Source: Streptomyces caniferus (lineage in GTDB: Bacteria; Actinomycetota; Actinomycetes; Streptomycetales; Streptomycetaceae). From it: a stretch of DNA of 64,000 nt. The notes below the pieces were generated by a model. The model was not told the origin of the DNA, made no database searches, and saw only the letters and a list, made by a program, of their open reading frames with translations. How positions within the stretch are numbered: position 1 is the first letter of the stretch; every line of letters begins with the position of its first letter. The stretch lies in contig NZ_BLIN01000005.1 of assembly GCF_009811555.1 (NCBI RefSeq), forward strand, positions 124,001-188,000, in the 5' to 3' direction. Positions 35,336 to 43,625 of this stretch are shown here, piece after piece. Both the position numbers and the translations under genes were made by a program.

Positions 35336-36918
35336 GCGAGCCACACCTTGTCGAAGCGGGCCCAGTCGAGCGTGTTCGCGGGCGCCCGGTGCGCCACCCC
35401 GCGGACGTTGCGGGCGGTGCCCAGGATCCAGTCGGCGAAGCCCCAGACCAGGAAGCCGCCCTCGGCGTACAGCCGGCGCTGCATCCGCGCGTACACGGCG
35501 GCCCGGTCCTGGGGGCTCTTGGTGGACTGGGCCTGCTGGTAGAGCGCGTCGAAGTCCTTGTGCCGCCACTGGGTGGCGTTGGTGGTGGAGGCGCTCAGCA
35601 GCCGCTGGGAGAAGTGCGACTCGATGGGCATCGCGCCGGAGCGGTAGCAGCACAGCGATCCGGCATCGAGGGTGTCCTGCCAGTAGCTGTCCTTGCTGCC
35701 CATCGCCACCTTCACCTGGACTCCGGCCTTGGCCGCCTGGTCGCGGAAGATGGCGGCGGCCTCGGTGAAGCCGGCCGCGACGGCGGAGGTGTCCAGGGTG
35801 ACCCGCAGTCCCTCGGCCCCGGCCTGCTTCAGCAGATGGCGGGCCCGGTCCAGGTCCTGTTCGCGCTGCGGCAGTCCGTTCGCGTAGTACGCGTACCCCT
35901 TGCCGAACAGGTCGTTGCCGATCTCGCCGGCGCCGGAGAGCGCGCCGTCGACGAGTTCCTTGCGGTCGGCGAGGAGGAAGAACGCCTCGCGCACCCGCTT
36001 GTCGTCGAACGGGGCCCGGTCGGTCTTCATCGCGAACGACTGCATCGCGCTGTTGCGCAGCCGTACGATCTCGATCTGTCCCTTGCCCTCGTGTGCGCGA
36101 GCCGTCGTCGGCGCCAGCTCGTGGGCGTACTCGACCTGGCCGCCCAGCAGGGAGTTGAGGCGCGCGGACTCCTCGTTGGCGACCAGGAACTCCAGCTGGT
36201 CCAGGTGGGGCGCGCCGTCCCAGTAGGTGTCGTTGCGCCGGAAGAGGGCGGAGCGTCCGGGCGTGAAGGAGACGAAGCGGAAGGGGCCGCTGCCGACCGG
36301 CGCCCGGTCGAAGTCCTGAGCGCCGTCGGGGACGATATAGGCGCCGAACGCGGCGAGGATGTTGGGGAATTCGGCGGTCGGCCGCTTCAGTGCGAACTGG
36401 ACGGTCCGCTCGTCGGGGGCCCGGCTCGCGGCGAGGTCGAGGGGTTCCAGGGAGGCCTTGGCGCGGAACGCCTTGTGGGGATCGGCGATGCGGCGGTAGC
36501 TGTAGAGGACGTCCCGTGCGGTGACCGGCTTGCCGTTGTGGAAGGACGCCTTGCGCAGCTTCACCGTCCAGCGGTCCAGTTGGGCGTTCGGTTCCCAGGA
36601 CGCGGCGAGCCGTGGCTCGGCGGAGAGGTCGGCTCCGAAGTCGGCGAGCTTGTCGAAGAGGGCCTTGGCGCGGGCGGCGTCGGCGAAGAGCGCGGCAAGG
36701 TGCGGGTCGAGGGTCTCGCTCGCGCCGCCTCCGGCGAACGCGGCGCGCAGCTTCCCGCCGCGCCGCGGGCTGCCTCCCCCGCCGGCGGTGTCGCCGGAGG
36801 GGCCTGCGCATCCGGCGAGCGCCAGCGCGCCGAGTCCGGCCGCGCCGCCGGCCGCGGCGAGGAAGCCGCGGCGGCGCAGACCGGGAAAGCGGGGGTCGTG
36901 GAGGGGACCGTCGTACAT
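35332..36918 (-). CDS. Tat-lipoprotein substrate-binding protein, nickel/peptide family (metallophore locus)
   Basis: This 528-residue receptor starts at the ATG preceded by AAGGAAA. The signal has three arginines (LRRRGFLAAAG), so it is probably Tat-exported, and ends with lipobox LAGC. The mature region is an SBP_bac_5 domain: RRGGKLRAAFAGGGASETLDPH, KASFHNGKPVTARDVLYSY, PVGSGPFRFVSF, NDTYWDGAPHLDQLEF and the closing YAEGGFLVWGFADWILG. Receptors of this group include NikA, CntA (staphylopine-metal) and peptide binders. Its place in an operon with metallophore-type biosynthetic genes and an MFS exporter suggests that it captures the returning metal complex. The 62-base gap upstream is the only non-overlapping junction in the operon. 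Confidence 0.92.
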   Translation of the reverse strand: MYDGPLHDPRFPGLRRRGFLAAAGGAAGLGALALAGCAGPSGDTAGGGGSPRRGGKLRAAFAGGGASETLDPHLAALFADAARAKALFDKLADFGADLSAEPRLAASWEPNAQLDRWTVKLRKASFHNGKPVTARDVLYSYRRIADPHKAFRAKASLEPLDLAASRAPDERTVQFALKRPTAEFPNILAAFGAYIVPDGAQDFDRAPVGSGPFRFVSFTPGRSALFRRNDTYWDGAPHLDQLEFLVANEESARLNSLLGGQVEYAHELAPTTARAHEGKGQIEIVRLRNSAMQSFAMKTDRAPFDDKRVREAFFLLADRKELVDGALSGAGEIGNDLFGKGYAYYANGLPQREQDLDRARHLLKQAGAEGLRVTLDTSAVAAGFTEAAAIFRDQAAKAGVQVKVAMGSKDSYWQDTLDAGSLCCYRSGAMPIESHFSQRLLSASTTNATQWRHKDFDALYQQAQSTKSPQDRAAVYARMQRRLYAEGGFLVWGFADWILGTARNVRGVAHRAPANTLDWARFDKVWLA

Positions 36919-36980
36919 GGCGGTTTCCTTGCTGTGTGCGGGGAGGGCGGGGACGGGGCGAGGGAGCGGCGAACGGGGCG

Positions 36981-37796
36981 TCAGCCGAGCCCGGTCAGCC
37001 GGGCGACGAGGTGGAGCCGGTCCCGGTCGGCGGACGTTCCGGGGGCGGCGCCCTCCTGCCAGGCCGGTGCTGTCCGGGGCCCCGGCCCGTCGTACAGGTC
37101 GAGCGTCTCGAAGCCGTGCGCGGCGAGGAGACGGCGCAGTTCCTGGGGGAAGAGCAGCCGCCATGCGGAGCGCTGCTCGTGCGGCGCGGTGCCGTCGTCG
37201 GCGGTCCAGATGCGGGTGCGGCGCAGGAGTTGGGCGGTGCGGTCGAGGGACAGCGTGGTGGTGGAGGTGTAGGCGGTGCCCTGCCAGGTGAAGCCGTTGA
37301 CGGCCGGGGTGTCGAGCAGGTCGGTGCGGCCGAGGAAGTAGGCGCCGTTGCGCATCTCGGCCACCAGCAGCCCGCCGGGTGCGAGGCTGCGCCGGCAGGA
37401 GGCGAGGAAGCCGTCGAGCTCGGCGTTGGTGTGGCAGTAGAGCAGGGCGCTGTCCAGGCAGACGACGGCGTCGAAGGGCTCGTGGGGGAGGTCGAAGCCC
37501 CGCAGGTCGGCGCGGAGGTAGTCCGGTCCGGGGTGGTGGGTGCGGGCGTGCGCGAGCATCGCGTCGGAGAGGTCGGCCGCGACGACCGTACGGCCCGCCG
37601 CGTGCAGATGGGCGGCGTCGCGGCCGGTGCCGCAGCCGAGGTCCAGCACGCGGTTTCCCGCGCCGTGCCGTCGTAGACAGTCCTCGGCCCAGCGGCCGGC
37701 CAGGCGGTCGGCGTCGGGGAAGCGTGCCTCGTAGAGTGCCGGGTTGTCGGTCAGGAGGTTCTCGTGGCTCGTCCGGGGTTCCATGGGTGGTGTCAC
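36981..37796 (-). CDS. SAM-dependent methyltransferase (metallophore locus)
   Basis: This 271-residue class I methyltransferase has LYEARFPDADRLAGRWAEDCLRRH, motif I VLDLGCGTGRDAAHL, VVAADLSDAMLAHAR, then FDAVVCLDSALLYCHTNAELDGFLASCRRSLAPGGLLVAEM. The C-terminal part (TSTTTLSLDRTAQLLRRTRIW) resembles the lid region of small-molecule N- or O-methyltransferases. A GTG start at 37796 overlaps the MFS stop (GTGA); an ATG at 37784 is the alternative. In the operon it probably tailors the chelator, but it could equally act on an intermediate. Confidence 0.9.
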   Translation of the reverse strand: MTPPMEPRTSHENLLTDNPALYEARFPDADRLAGRWAEDCLRRHGAGNRVLDLGCGTGRDAAHLHAAGRTVVAADLSDAMLAHARTHHPGPDYLRADLRGFDLPHEPFDAVVCLDSALLYCHTNAELDGFLASCRRSLAPGGLLVAEMRNGAYFLGRTDLLDTPAVNGFTWQGTAYTSTTTLSLDRTAQLLRRTRIWTADDGTAPHEQRSAWRLLFPQELRRLLAAHGFETLDLYDGPGPRTAPAWQEGAAPGTSADRDRLHLVARLTGLG

Positions 37797-39079
37797 GCCC
37801 TTCCCGCGGTCGTGGCCGTCGTCGGCGTCGCCGGCTCCCCGGTGGTTCGTCCCGGCAGGCCCCGCAGGCGGTGCAGCCAGGCGACCCCGGCGGCGGAGAG
37901 GAGCCCGAAGGCCAGGCAGCACGCCCAGGGCAGCCACGGCGTACGGGTGTGCTCCCCGGTGTCCATGGCCCGGCCGACGACGGTGTTGCCCACCGCGGCG
38001 GCGATGCCGGAGACCACGTAGAAGAGCCCGAAGTAGGTGCCGGTGAGCTCGGCGCGGCCGAAGGCGGGGATCAGCTCCAGCACGAACGGCTGGGCGATCA
38101 TCACGCCGAGGTAGAGGAGCAGCACCCCGGCCAGCACGGGCAGTGCGTGCAGCGCGGCGGCGCCGAAGCCCTCGGGCGGCGGGGCCGGGCCGGCGACGGC
38201 CATCGGCGGGAGGAAGGCGAGTCCCATCAGGGCGAGGCCGGCGCAGATCCACCGTGCCCGGTCGCCGCGTCCCTTGAGGGCGCGGGTGATCCGCATCTGG
38301 AGCGAGAGGTTGGCGACGGTGCCGACGAGGAAGACGAGGCCGGCCGCGCCGTCCCAGCCGGTTGCCCGCCGGGCGCCGTCGGGCAGCAGCAGATACAGCT
38401 GGTTCTGCAGGGTGAACATCCCGACCATGGCCAGGGCGAAGGCCAGGAAGACGCGGTTGCCGAGCACTTCGCGCCAGTCGCCGAGGACACTGTTCGCGGC
38501 CGGGGGGACCGTGCAGGTGGGCAGCACCACGGCCTGGGCGATGGTGAGCAGGGCGAAGAGGGCGGCGGCGGTGAGGGCCGCGGCCCGGAAGTCGACGAGC
38601 AGCAGGGCGCTGCCGAGCAGCGGTCCGACCAGGGCACCGGTGGTCGCGAAGACGTTGAAGAGGGCGAACGCCTCGGCCTTGCGGTCGCCCGCCTCCTGCG
38701 CGAGGTAGGCGCGGACCGCGGGGTTGAACAGCGCGCCGGCCAGCCCGCTGAGCACGGAAGCGGCGACGAGGACGGCCAGGCCGTCGCCGAGCGCGAAGAG
38801 CCCGAAGCCGACGGTGCGCAGTGCGCAGCCGGCGATGATGACCCCACGTGCCCCCAGCCGGTCGGAGGCCGATCCGCCGATGAGGAAGAGTCCTTGCTGG
38901 CTCAGATTGCGGACGCCGAGCACGATGCCGACGACCGCGGCGGACATCCCCAGGTCCTCCCCCAGGTGCACGGCGAGGTACGGGATGAGCAGATAGAAGC
39001 CGGTGTTGACGCCGAGCTGGTTGACCAGCAGCAGTCGGATGGCGAACGGGAACCGGCGCATCTCGTGCCGGATCTTCAC
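37793..39079 (-). CDS. MFS transporter, probable exporter (metallophore locus)
   Basis: This 428-residue protein has about twelve hydrophobic segments. The loop 2-3 signature reads GGSASDRLGARGVIIAG, and the second half opens with NRVFLAFALAMVGMFTLQNQLYLLLPDG. It fits the drug/siderophore exporter branch (MFS_1). The GTG start overlaps the epimerase stop. In the staphylopine system an MFS protein (CntE) exports the finished metallophore before ABC re-uptake; by analogy this protein would export the product. The direction is inferred. The C-terminal 30 residues (GLPGRTTGEPATPTTATTAGRA) form a low-complexity tail. Confidence 0.9.
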   Translation of the reverse strand: MKIRHEMRRFPFAIRLLLVNQLGVNTGFYLLIPYLAVHLGEDLGMSAAVVGIVLGVRNLSQQGLFLIGGSASDRLGARGVIIAGCALRTVGFGLFALGDGLAVLVAASVLSGLAGALFNPAVRAYLAQEAGDRKAEAFALFNVFATTGALVGPLLGSALLLVDFRAAALTAAALFALLTIAQAVVLPTCTVPPAANSVLGDWREVLGNRVFLAFALAMVGMFTLQNQLYLLLPDGARRATGWDGAAGLVFLVGTVANLSLQMRITRALKGRGDRARWICAGLALMGLAFLPPMAVAGPAPPPEGFGAAALHALPVLAGVLLLYLGVMIAQPFVLELIPAFGRAELTGTYFGLFYVVSGIAAAVGNTVVGRAMDTGEHTRTPWLPWACCLAFGLLSAAGVAWLHRLRGLPGRTTGEPATPTTATTAGRA

Positions 39080-40206
39080 TGCGCCGCCTCCGCACCGCGG
39101 ACCGGTTCCGGAGCCGCGTCGCCGGGTGCCCCCGGCCCCGTTGCCGCCTCGTCCGGCGGTGCGCCGCTGTCCATCGGCCGTACGCCGAGGCCCGGTTGCC
39201 GGCCGGCCTGCACGGTGCCGTCGGTGCCGCCGATCCCGGTCCAGGGGTCGTGGGCCAGCAGCAGGTGACCGTCGAGATCGACCCACCGGGCCCGGTCGGC
39301 GAGGTGGACGGCGGGGGCGAGGCCGAGGGAGCTGGCCGTGAGACAGCCGAGCATCAGCTCGGTGCCGCTGCCGGCGATCAGGTCGGCGATGCGCAGCGCG
39401 GCGGTGACGCCGCCGCATTTGGCGAGCTTGACGTTGATGCCGTGCACCCGGCCGGCCAGCCGCCGGGCGTCGTCGAGGCCGACCGCGTCCTCGTCGGCGA
39501 TGACCGGGAGCGGCGAGCGTGCGGCGAGCCGGGCCAGTGCCTCGGGGTCGCCGGGGGCGAGCGGCTGCTCGACGGCCTCGATCCCGAGGTCCGCGTAGCG
39601 GGGCAGCAGGGCCGCTGCCAGGGCCGGGGTCCAGGCGCCGTTGGGGTCGAGCAACAGCCGGGCGTGCGGCGCGGCGCGGCGTACGGCGCGTACCCGGTCG
39701 AGGTCGTCCTCGGGGTCCGGGGCACCGGCCTTGAGCTTGAGGACGGAGAAGCCCTGCCGTGCCAGCCGCTCCGCCCGTTCCGCGGCCGCGCGGCACGAGG
39801 TGATGCCGAGGGTACGGGCGGTGGCGGCGCGTGGCACCCCGGTGCTGCCGAGCAGCCGGTGCACGGGGACGCCGGCGCGCTTGCCGACGAGGTCGAGCAG
39901 TGCGGACTCCACCGCCGCGGTCACCGCCGCGGGCGTGCCGGGTGCGGGCAGATCGCCCGCGCGCAGGGCGTCGAGTGCGCTCTCGGGGCCGGCGCAGCGG
40001 GCGAGTTCCCGTGCCGTCCCGTTCAGCAGCCGGGAGAGGGTGGCGGCGTCCAGGCCGTAGTAGGTGCTGGTGACGGCCTCTCCGTAGCCGCGGAGGCCGT
40101 GGTGTTCGAGGGTGAGCCATACGGCGTCGCGGGCCGCCATCGTGGAGCGGGATATGCGCAGCGGCTCGGTGAGTTCGAGTCGTACGGTGCGCTGACTGAC
40201 CTTCAC
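39076..40206 (-). CDS. Enolase-superfamily dipeptide-epimerase-like enzyme (metallophore locus)
   Basis: This 376-residue protein belongs to the muconate-lactonising subgroup. The catalytic KxK is at Lys157/Lys159 (VLKLKAG), metal ligands are at Asp187 (LLDPNGAW), Glu213 (EAVEQPL) and Asp238 (IADED), and the opposite catalytic lysine is within NVKLAKCGG (260-263). The pattern fits L-Ala-D/L-Glu or other dipeptide epimerases, but N-acylamino acid racemase or a related activity is possible. The GTG start overlaps the upstream stop. A Pro/Ala/Glu tail of about 30 residues follows the domain. In this operon it could invert a stereocentre in an amino-acid-derived chelator. Confidence 0.9.
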   Translation of the reverse strand: MKVSQRTVRLELTEPLRISRSTMAARDAVWLTLEHHGLRGYGEAVTSTYYGLDAATLSRLLNGTARELARCAGPESALDALRAGDLPAPGTPAAVTAAVESALLDLVGKRAGVPVHRLLGSTGVPRAATARTLGITSCRAAAERAERLARQGFSVLKLKAGAPDPEDDLDRVRAVRRAAPHARLLLDPNGAWTPALAAALLPRYADLGIEAVEQPLAPGDPEALARLAARSPLPVIADEDAVGLDDARRLAGRVHGINVKLAKCGGVTAALRIADLIAGSGTELMLGCLTASSLGLAPAVHLADRARWVDLDGHLLLAHDPWTGIGGTDGTVQAGRQPGLGVRPMDSGAPPDEAATGPGAPGDAAPEPVRGAEAAQ

Positions 40207-41399
40207 GGGGCTTCTTTCCGGGTGGTGCGGCGGGTGGGGCGGGACGAACCGGTGGCGGGTGTACGGGCGGGGCGCGGGCCGGGCGTCGCGGGGAGCGGGG
40301 CGGCCGGAGGGGCCGGGTGGTCGCCGTCCGCGGCAGGGGGCGCGAGCGGGTCGGCGACCGTCCGGCACCGGGTCCACCCGGTCGCCTCCGCCGCCTGCGG
40401 GTGCGGGATCTCGACCGGCCGGGTGGCGGCACGGGCGAGGTCCAGGCCGTGGGCGGTGGCGAAGTCGTCGTCGTAGACGCTGTCGAGGTAGCGCTGCGGC
40501 CCGTCCGGGAAGACCGTGGCGACCACGGCTCCGGGATGGACGCGGGCGGCCCATGCGGCGACGAGCGCGACGGCGCCGGTGCTCCAGCCGCCGCTGACGA
40601 AGTTGCCGGCGGCGAGCCTGCGGCAGGCGTCGGCGGACTCGGCCGGGCCGACCCAGTGCACCTCGTCGAACGCGTCGTAGGCGACATTGCGCGGGTGGAT
40701 GCTGCTGCCGAGTCCGCGCATCAGCCGGGCCCTGGCGGGCTGGCCGAAGATCGTGGATCCGGTGGCGTCCACCCCGATCAGCCGCAGGTGCGGCCAGTGC
40801 CGGCGCAGCGGGGCGACGACTCCGGCGCTGTGGCCTCCGGTGCCGACGCTGCACACCAAGACGTCGAGGTGGTCCAGTTCGGCTGCCATTTCGGCGGCGA
40901 GGGAACCGTAACCGGCCACGTTGTCGGGGTTGTTGTACTGGTCGGGCCAGTAGGCGCCGGGGAGTTCGGTGAGCAGGTGTCGCAGCCGGGCCAGCCGGGC
41001 GGCCTGCCAGCCGCCCTCGGCCGCGGGCCGGTCGGCCAGTTCGAGCCGGGCCCCGTAGGTCCGCAGCAGGCGGCGCATCGAGGGCTCCAGCTCGGTGTCG
41101 CCGACCAGGACGACCGGGTGGCCGAGCGCCTGTCCCGCGAAGGCGAGGCCGATGCCGAGGGTGCCGGAGGTGGACTCCACGACGGGCGCACCGGAGCGCA
41201 GTTCGCCGCGCTCCCTGGCGCCGAGCAGCATGGAGACGGCGGCTCGCGCCTTCATGCCGCCCGCGCCGAGCCCTTCGAGCTTGGCCCAGAAGCCGGGGTG
41301 CGGGCAGGGCAGGTCGGTGGTGACCCGGGCGAGCGGGGTGCGGCCGAGCAGAGCGAGGAGGTCCCGGTTGCCGGTGGGACGGGCCACGGCGGTGGTCAC
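40203..41399 (-). CDS. PLP-dependent cysteine-synthase-family enzyme (metallophore locus)
   Basis: This 398-residue fold-type II PLP enzyme has its lysine at Lys50 (GGMKARAAVSML) and the substrate loop ESTSGTLGIG. The usual SGNTG asparagine is replaced, suggesting altered substrate handling. The phosphate loop is GTGGHSAG. Relatives include cysteine synthase and SbnA, which joins O-phosphoserine with glutamate on the way to 2,3-diaminopropionate in staphyloferrin B. It probably makes a beta-substituted alanine building block here. The last 50-60 residues are a Pro/Ala/Arg tail outside the fold. The GTG start and the stop both lie in GTGA overlaps. Confidence 0.9.
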   Translation of the reverse strand: MTTAVARPTGNRDLLALLGRTPLARVTTDLPCPHPGFWAKLEGLGAGGMKARAAVSMLLGARERGELRSGAPVVESTSGTLGIGLAFAGQALGHPVVLVGDTELEPSMRRLLRTYGARLELADRPAAEGGWQAARLARLRHLLTELPGAYWPDQYNNPDNVAGYGSLAAEMAAELDHLDVLVCSVGTGGHSAGVVAPLRRHWPHLRLIGVDATGSTIFGQPARARLMRGLGSSIHPRNVAYDAFDEVHWVGPAESADACRRLAAGNFVSGGWSTGAVALVAAWAARVHPGAVVATVFPDGPQRYLDSVYDDDFATAHGLDLARAATRPVEIPHPQAAEATGWTRCRTVADPLAPPAADGDHPAPPAAPLPATPGPRPARTPATGSSRPTRRTTRKEAP

Positions 41400-42262
41400 C
41401 GGGCGGCTCCCGGTGCCGTGGCGCGGTAGCGGTGGACGAGCCCCGGTCCGCCGTCGAGCCAGAAGAACGGGTAGGGCTCCGCACACACCGCGCTCACCCC
41501 CGAGCCCAGGAACCGCGGCAGCACCGCGCTACCGGTCTGGGCGAACATCACCAGCGGTTTGCCGTGCCGCAGCGCGTGTTCCCGCAGCGGCTCGAAGCTG
41601 CCGTTGCCGAGCGTCATCCCGGAGGCGAGGACCGCGTCGCAGCGCTCCAACTCGGCGAGCGCATCGGTGTGTACGGGCTCGCCCCACTCCGTCGTGCCTC
41701 CCTTGAGGTCGCACGGCACGTATGACAGGTCCCGCTCCCGCAGCGCCTCCAGCAGCGAGTTGACCACGCCGATCACGAGCACCCGGGCGCCGGGCGCGGC
41801 GTCGACCAGGCCGGTGACGGCCCGTGCCCTGGCCCGCGACTTCCGCAGCGACGATCCGGCCGGCAGCGACCAGGGCCGCGCGCCGTTCGCGGGCGTGTGC
41901 GGGCGGGCCTGCATCAGGTACGCGTCGAGGGCGGCCACCCGCACCGGGCGCAGCTCGTGCTCCAGGAGGCGGGCGAGGTCCGCGCCGACGCAGTCCTCGA
42001 CGGCCGTGTCCGGCAGCTCACCGGGCTCCACCGCGCAGGAGCCGACCGCCGCCGCGAGCCGCAGGCTCAGCACTTCGTTGCGGTAGCCCCCGCCGCGGCC
42101 CTCGTGGCGCACGGCCTGTCGGGTGCTGAAGGCGACGGCGATCCGCTGGGTCCGCGGGTCGGGCCCGAACTCGCCGCCGAGGACGCGGGCCACGAGGTCG
42201 TCGTACGAAGCGGCAGGAGCCGGGGCGTCGACGGCCGGGGGGCGGCTGACGATCGGGTTCAC
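41396..42262 (-). CDS. DUF364/DUF4213-type protein, putative heavy-metal chelation domain
   Basis: This 288-residue protein has a C-terminal region matching DUF364: ARVLVIGVVNSLLEALRE, then LERCDAVLASGMTLGNGSFEPLREHALRHGKPLVMFAQTGSAVLPRFLGSGVSAV. The family is described as a putative heavy-metal-chelation, Rossmann-like domain. The N-terminal half (ASYDDLVARVLGG, RIAVAFSTRQAVRHEGRGGGYRNEVLSLRL) would correspond to DUF4213. The role is not established. Members often lie near metal transport or metallophore genes, which fits here. The GTG start overlaps the ATP-grasp stop. Possible roles are a cofactor-dependent biosynthetic step or handling of the metal-loaded product. Confidence 0.85.
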   Translation of the reverse strand: MNPIVSRPPAVDAPAPAASYDDLVARVLGGEFGPDPRTQRIAVAFSTRQAVRHEGRGGGYRNEVLSLRLAAAVGSCAVEPGELPDTAVEDCVGADLARLLEHELRPVRVAALDAYLMQARPHTPANGARPWSLPAGSSLRKSRARARAVTGLVDAAPGARVLVIGVVNSLLEALRERDLSYVPCDLKGGTTEWGEPVHTDALAELERCDAVLASGMTLGNGSFEPLREHALRHGKPLVMFAQTGSAVLPRFLGSGVSAVCAEPYPFFWLDGGPGLVHRYRATAPGAAR

Positions 42263-43515
42263 CGGTTCACCACCCGCGGATGCAGCTCGGACAGCAGCGA
42301 CTCGACGCGCCGGCGCGCGGCCGGGCCTTCGGCGTCACCGGCCATGACATGCCCCAGGTACGTGTTGTTGCTGCCGGCCTCCTTGACCGCCGTACCGGGC
42401 GCGGCGAGCTGGAGCTCCAGCACTCCCGGTGCCGCGCGCACGAGGTCCGCGCCGTCCACCGCCTCCAGTACGCCCACGGTCCGCGGCACCAGGAACCCGA
42501 TGGCCGCGCTGCGCAGTCCGGTCTCCCTTTCGCGCAGGTCGGGCCGCTGTCCCAGGGCCACGTCCACGGCGGCCGCGGCGGTGTCGATGCCGGTGACATG
42601 GCGGATCAGTTCGGTGATGCGGTTGCCCGCCGGCCGGGGGTTGACCTCGACCAGGCGCGGTCCGTCCGGCGTCAGCTTGATCTCGGTGTGCGCCACCACG
42701 CCGTCGAGTCCGAGCGCCTCGATCGCCCGGACGGCCGTCTCCTGCGCGGCCGCCGCATCGGCGGCCGGCAGCGCCGCGGGGAACATATGGCCGGTCTCGA
42801 TGAAGGCCGGCTCCCCGCCCACGCTCTTGTCGGTCACCCCGATCACTTGGGTGCTGCCGTCGAACGTGACGGTCTCGACGCTGACTTCGGGGCCGTGGAG
42901 CAGCCCTTCGAGGAGGACCAGGGGTGCCCTGCGCTGACCGCGGGCGTTGACGGGAAAGGCGTCGAGCGCACGGTAGGCGCGGGTCAGCTCCGCTTCGTCG
43001 TCGACGCGTCGTACGAACATCCCCGCGCACAGGTCGACCGGCTTCAGCACCAGCGGATAGCCGATCTCCGCGGCCGCGGCGGCGGCTTCGGAGCGGTCCG
43101 CGCAGACCGCGAAGCGCGGCCCGGGTACTCCCGCGGCGGCGAGCCGTTCCCGGGTGGCGTCCTTGCGGCAGGCGTTCTCGACCGCTTCGGGCGCCGGGCC
43201 GGGCAGCCCGAGGCGGGCGGCGATCCGGGCGGCCGTCGGGAGGTAGTAGTCGCAGGAGGTGAGCACCCCGTCGAAACCGAGCGCGGGGTGCAGCCGCGCG
43301 ATGTACGGCAGCAGGGTGTCGAGGTCATTGGTGTCGGCGGTCAGCACATGGCGGGCGCCGAGCAGGGGGTGGGCGGTGCCCTCGGGCGCGGTGCGCAGGT
43401 AGTGGTGCAGATCGCGGGTGAGGAAGGTGAACTCGTGTCCGCCCTCGCGGATCGCGCGTGGGAGCAGCCTGCTCATCGCTCCGACCCAGCTCTCGACCAT
43501 CAGCAGATGAGCCAC
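42259..43515 (-). CDS. ATP-grasp ligase, first gene of the metallophore operon
   Basis: This 418-residue ATP-grasp enzyme of the carboxylate-amine ligase type has a pre-ATP-grasp region (MAHLLMVESWVGAMSRLLPRA) up to about residue 110. The ATP-grasp core includes the nucleotide-binding lysine strand YPLVLKPVDLCAGMFVRRV and the magnesium site HTEIKLTPDGPRLVEVNPRPAGN, and a C-terminal domain follows. Such enzymes join a carboxylate, activated as acyl phosphate, to an amine, often an amino acid. Here it probably forms the amide or peptide bond of the product. The GTG start has GAAGGGA upstream. The gene opens the operon; its upstream region contains the Zur-like box about 100 bases away. Confidence 0.92.
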   Translation of the reverse strand: MAHLLMVESWVGAMSRLLPRAIREGGHEFTFLTRDLHHYLRTAPEGTAHPLLGARHVLTADTNDLDTLLPYIARLHPALGFDGVLTSCDYYLPTAARIAARLGLPGPAPEAVENACRKDATRERLAAAGVPGPRFAVCADRSEAAAAAAEIGYPLVLKPVDLCAGMFVRRVDDEAELTRAYRALDAFPVNARGQRRAPLVLLEGLLHGPEVSVETVTFDGSTQVIGVTDKSVGGEPAFIETGHMFPAALPAADAAAAQETAVRAIEALGLDGVVAHTEIKLTPDGPRLVEVNPRPAGNRITELIRHVTGIDTAAAAVDVALGQRPDLRERETGLRSAAIGFLVPRTVGVLEAVDGADLVRAAPGVLELQLAAPGTAVKEAGSNNTYLGHVMAGDAEGPAARRRVESLLSELHPRVVNR

Positions 43516-43597
43516 GGTTTCCCTTCTTCGCAGGCGTTGTCCGCGCAGAGCGGCGGTTTTTGACGGTGTGGCGGTGCCGTGACGAGGCCCGCCCGGC

Positions 43598-43625
43598 TTG
43601 ACCGGCTCATACTGTAAACGATAAT
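43598..43625 (+). promoter_or_regulatory. Candidate promoter overlapping the Zur-like box
   Basis: TTGACC and GATAAT are 16 bases apart and read toward the peptidase gene at 43686. The -10 element lies inside the palindrome at 43613-43633. On the opposite strand TACAGT (43611-43616) is a possible -10 for the metallophore operon, with only a weak -35. Confidence 0.5.

Noticed and set aside
31762..43515. Identification of the locus as a known EDDS or staphylopine cluster
   Set aside because: No SbnB-like dehydrogenase, lyase, nicotianamine synthase or opine dehydrogenase is present; only the transport logic and the metal box are shared.
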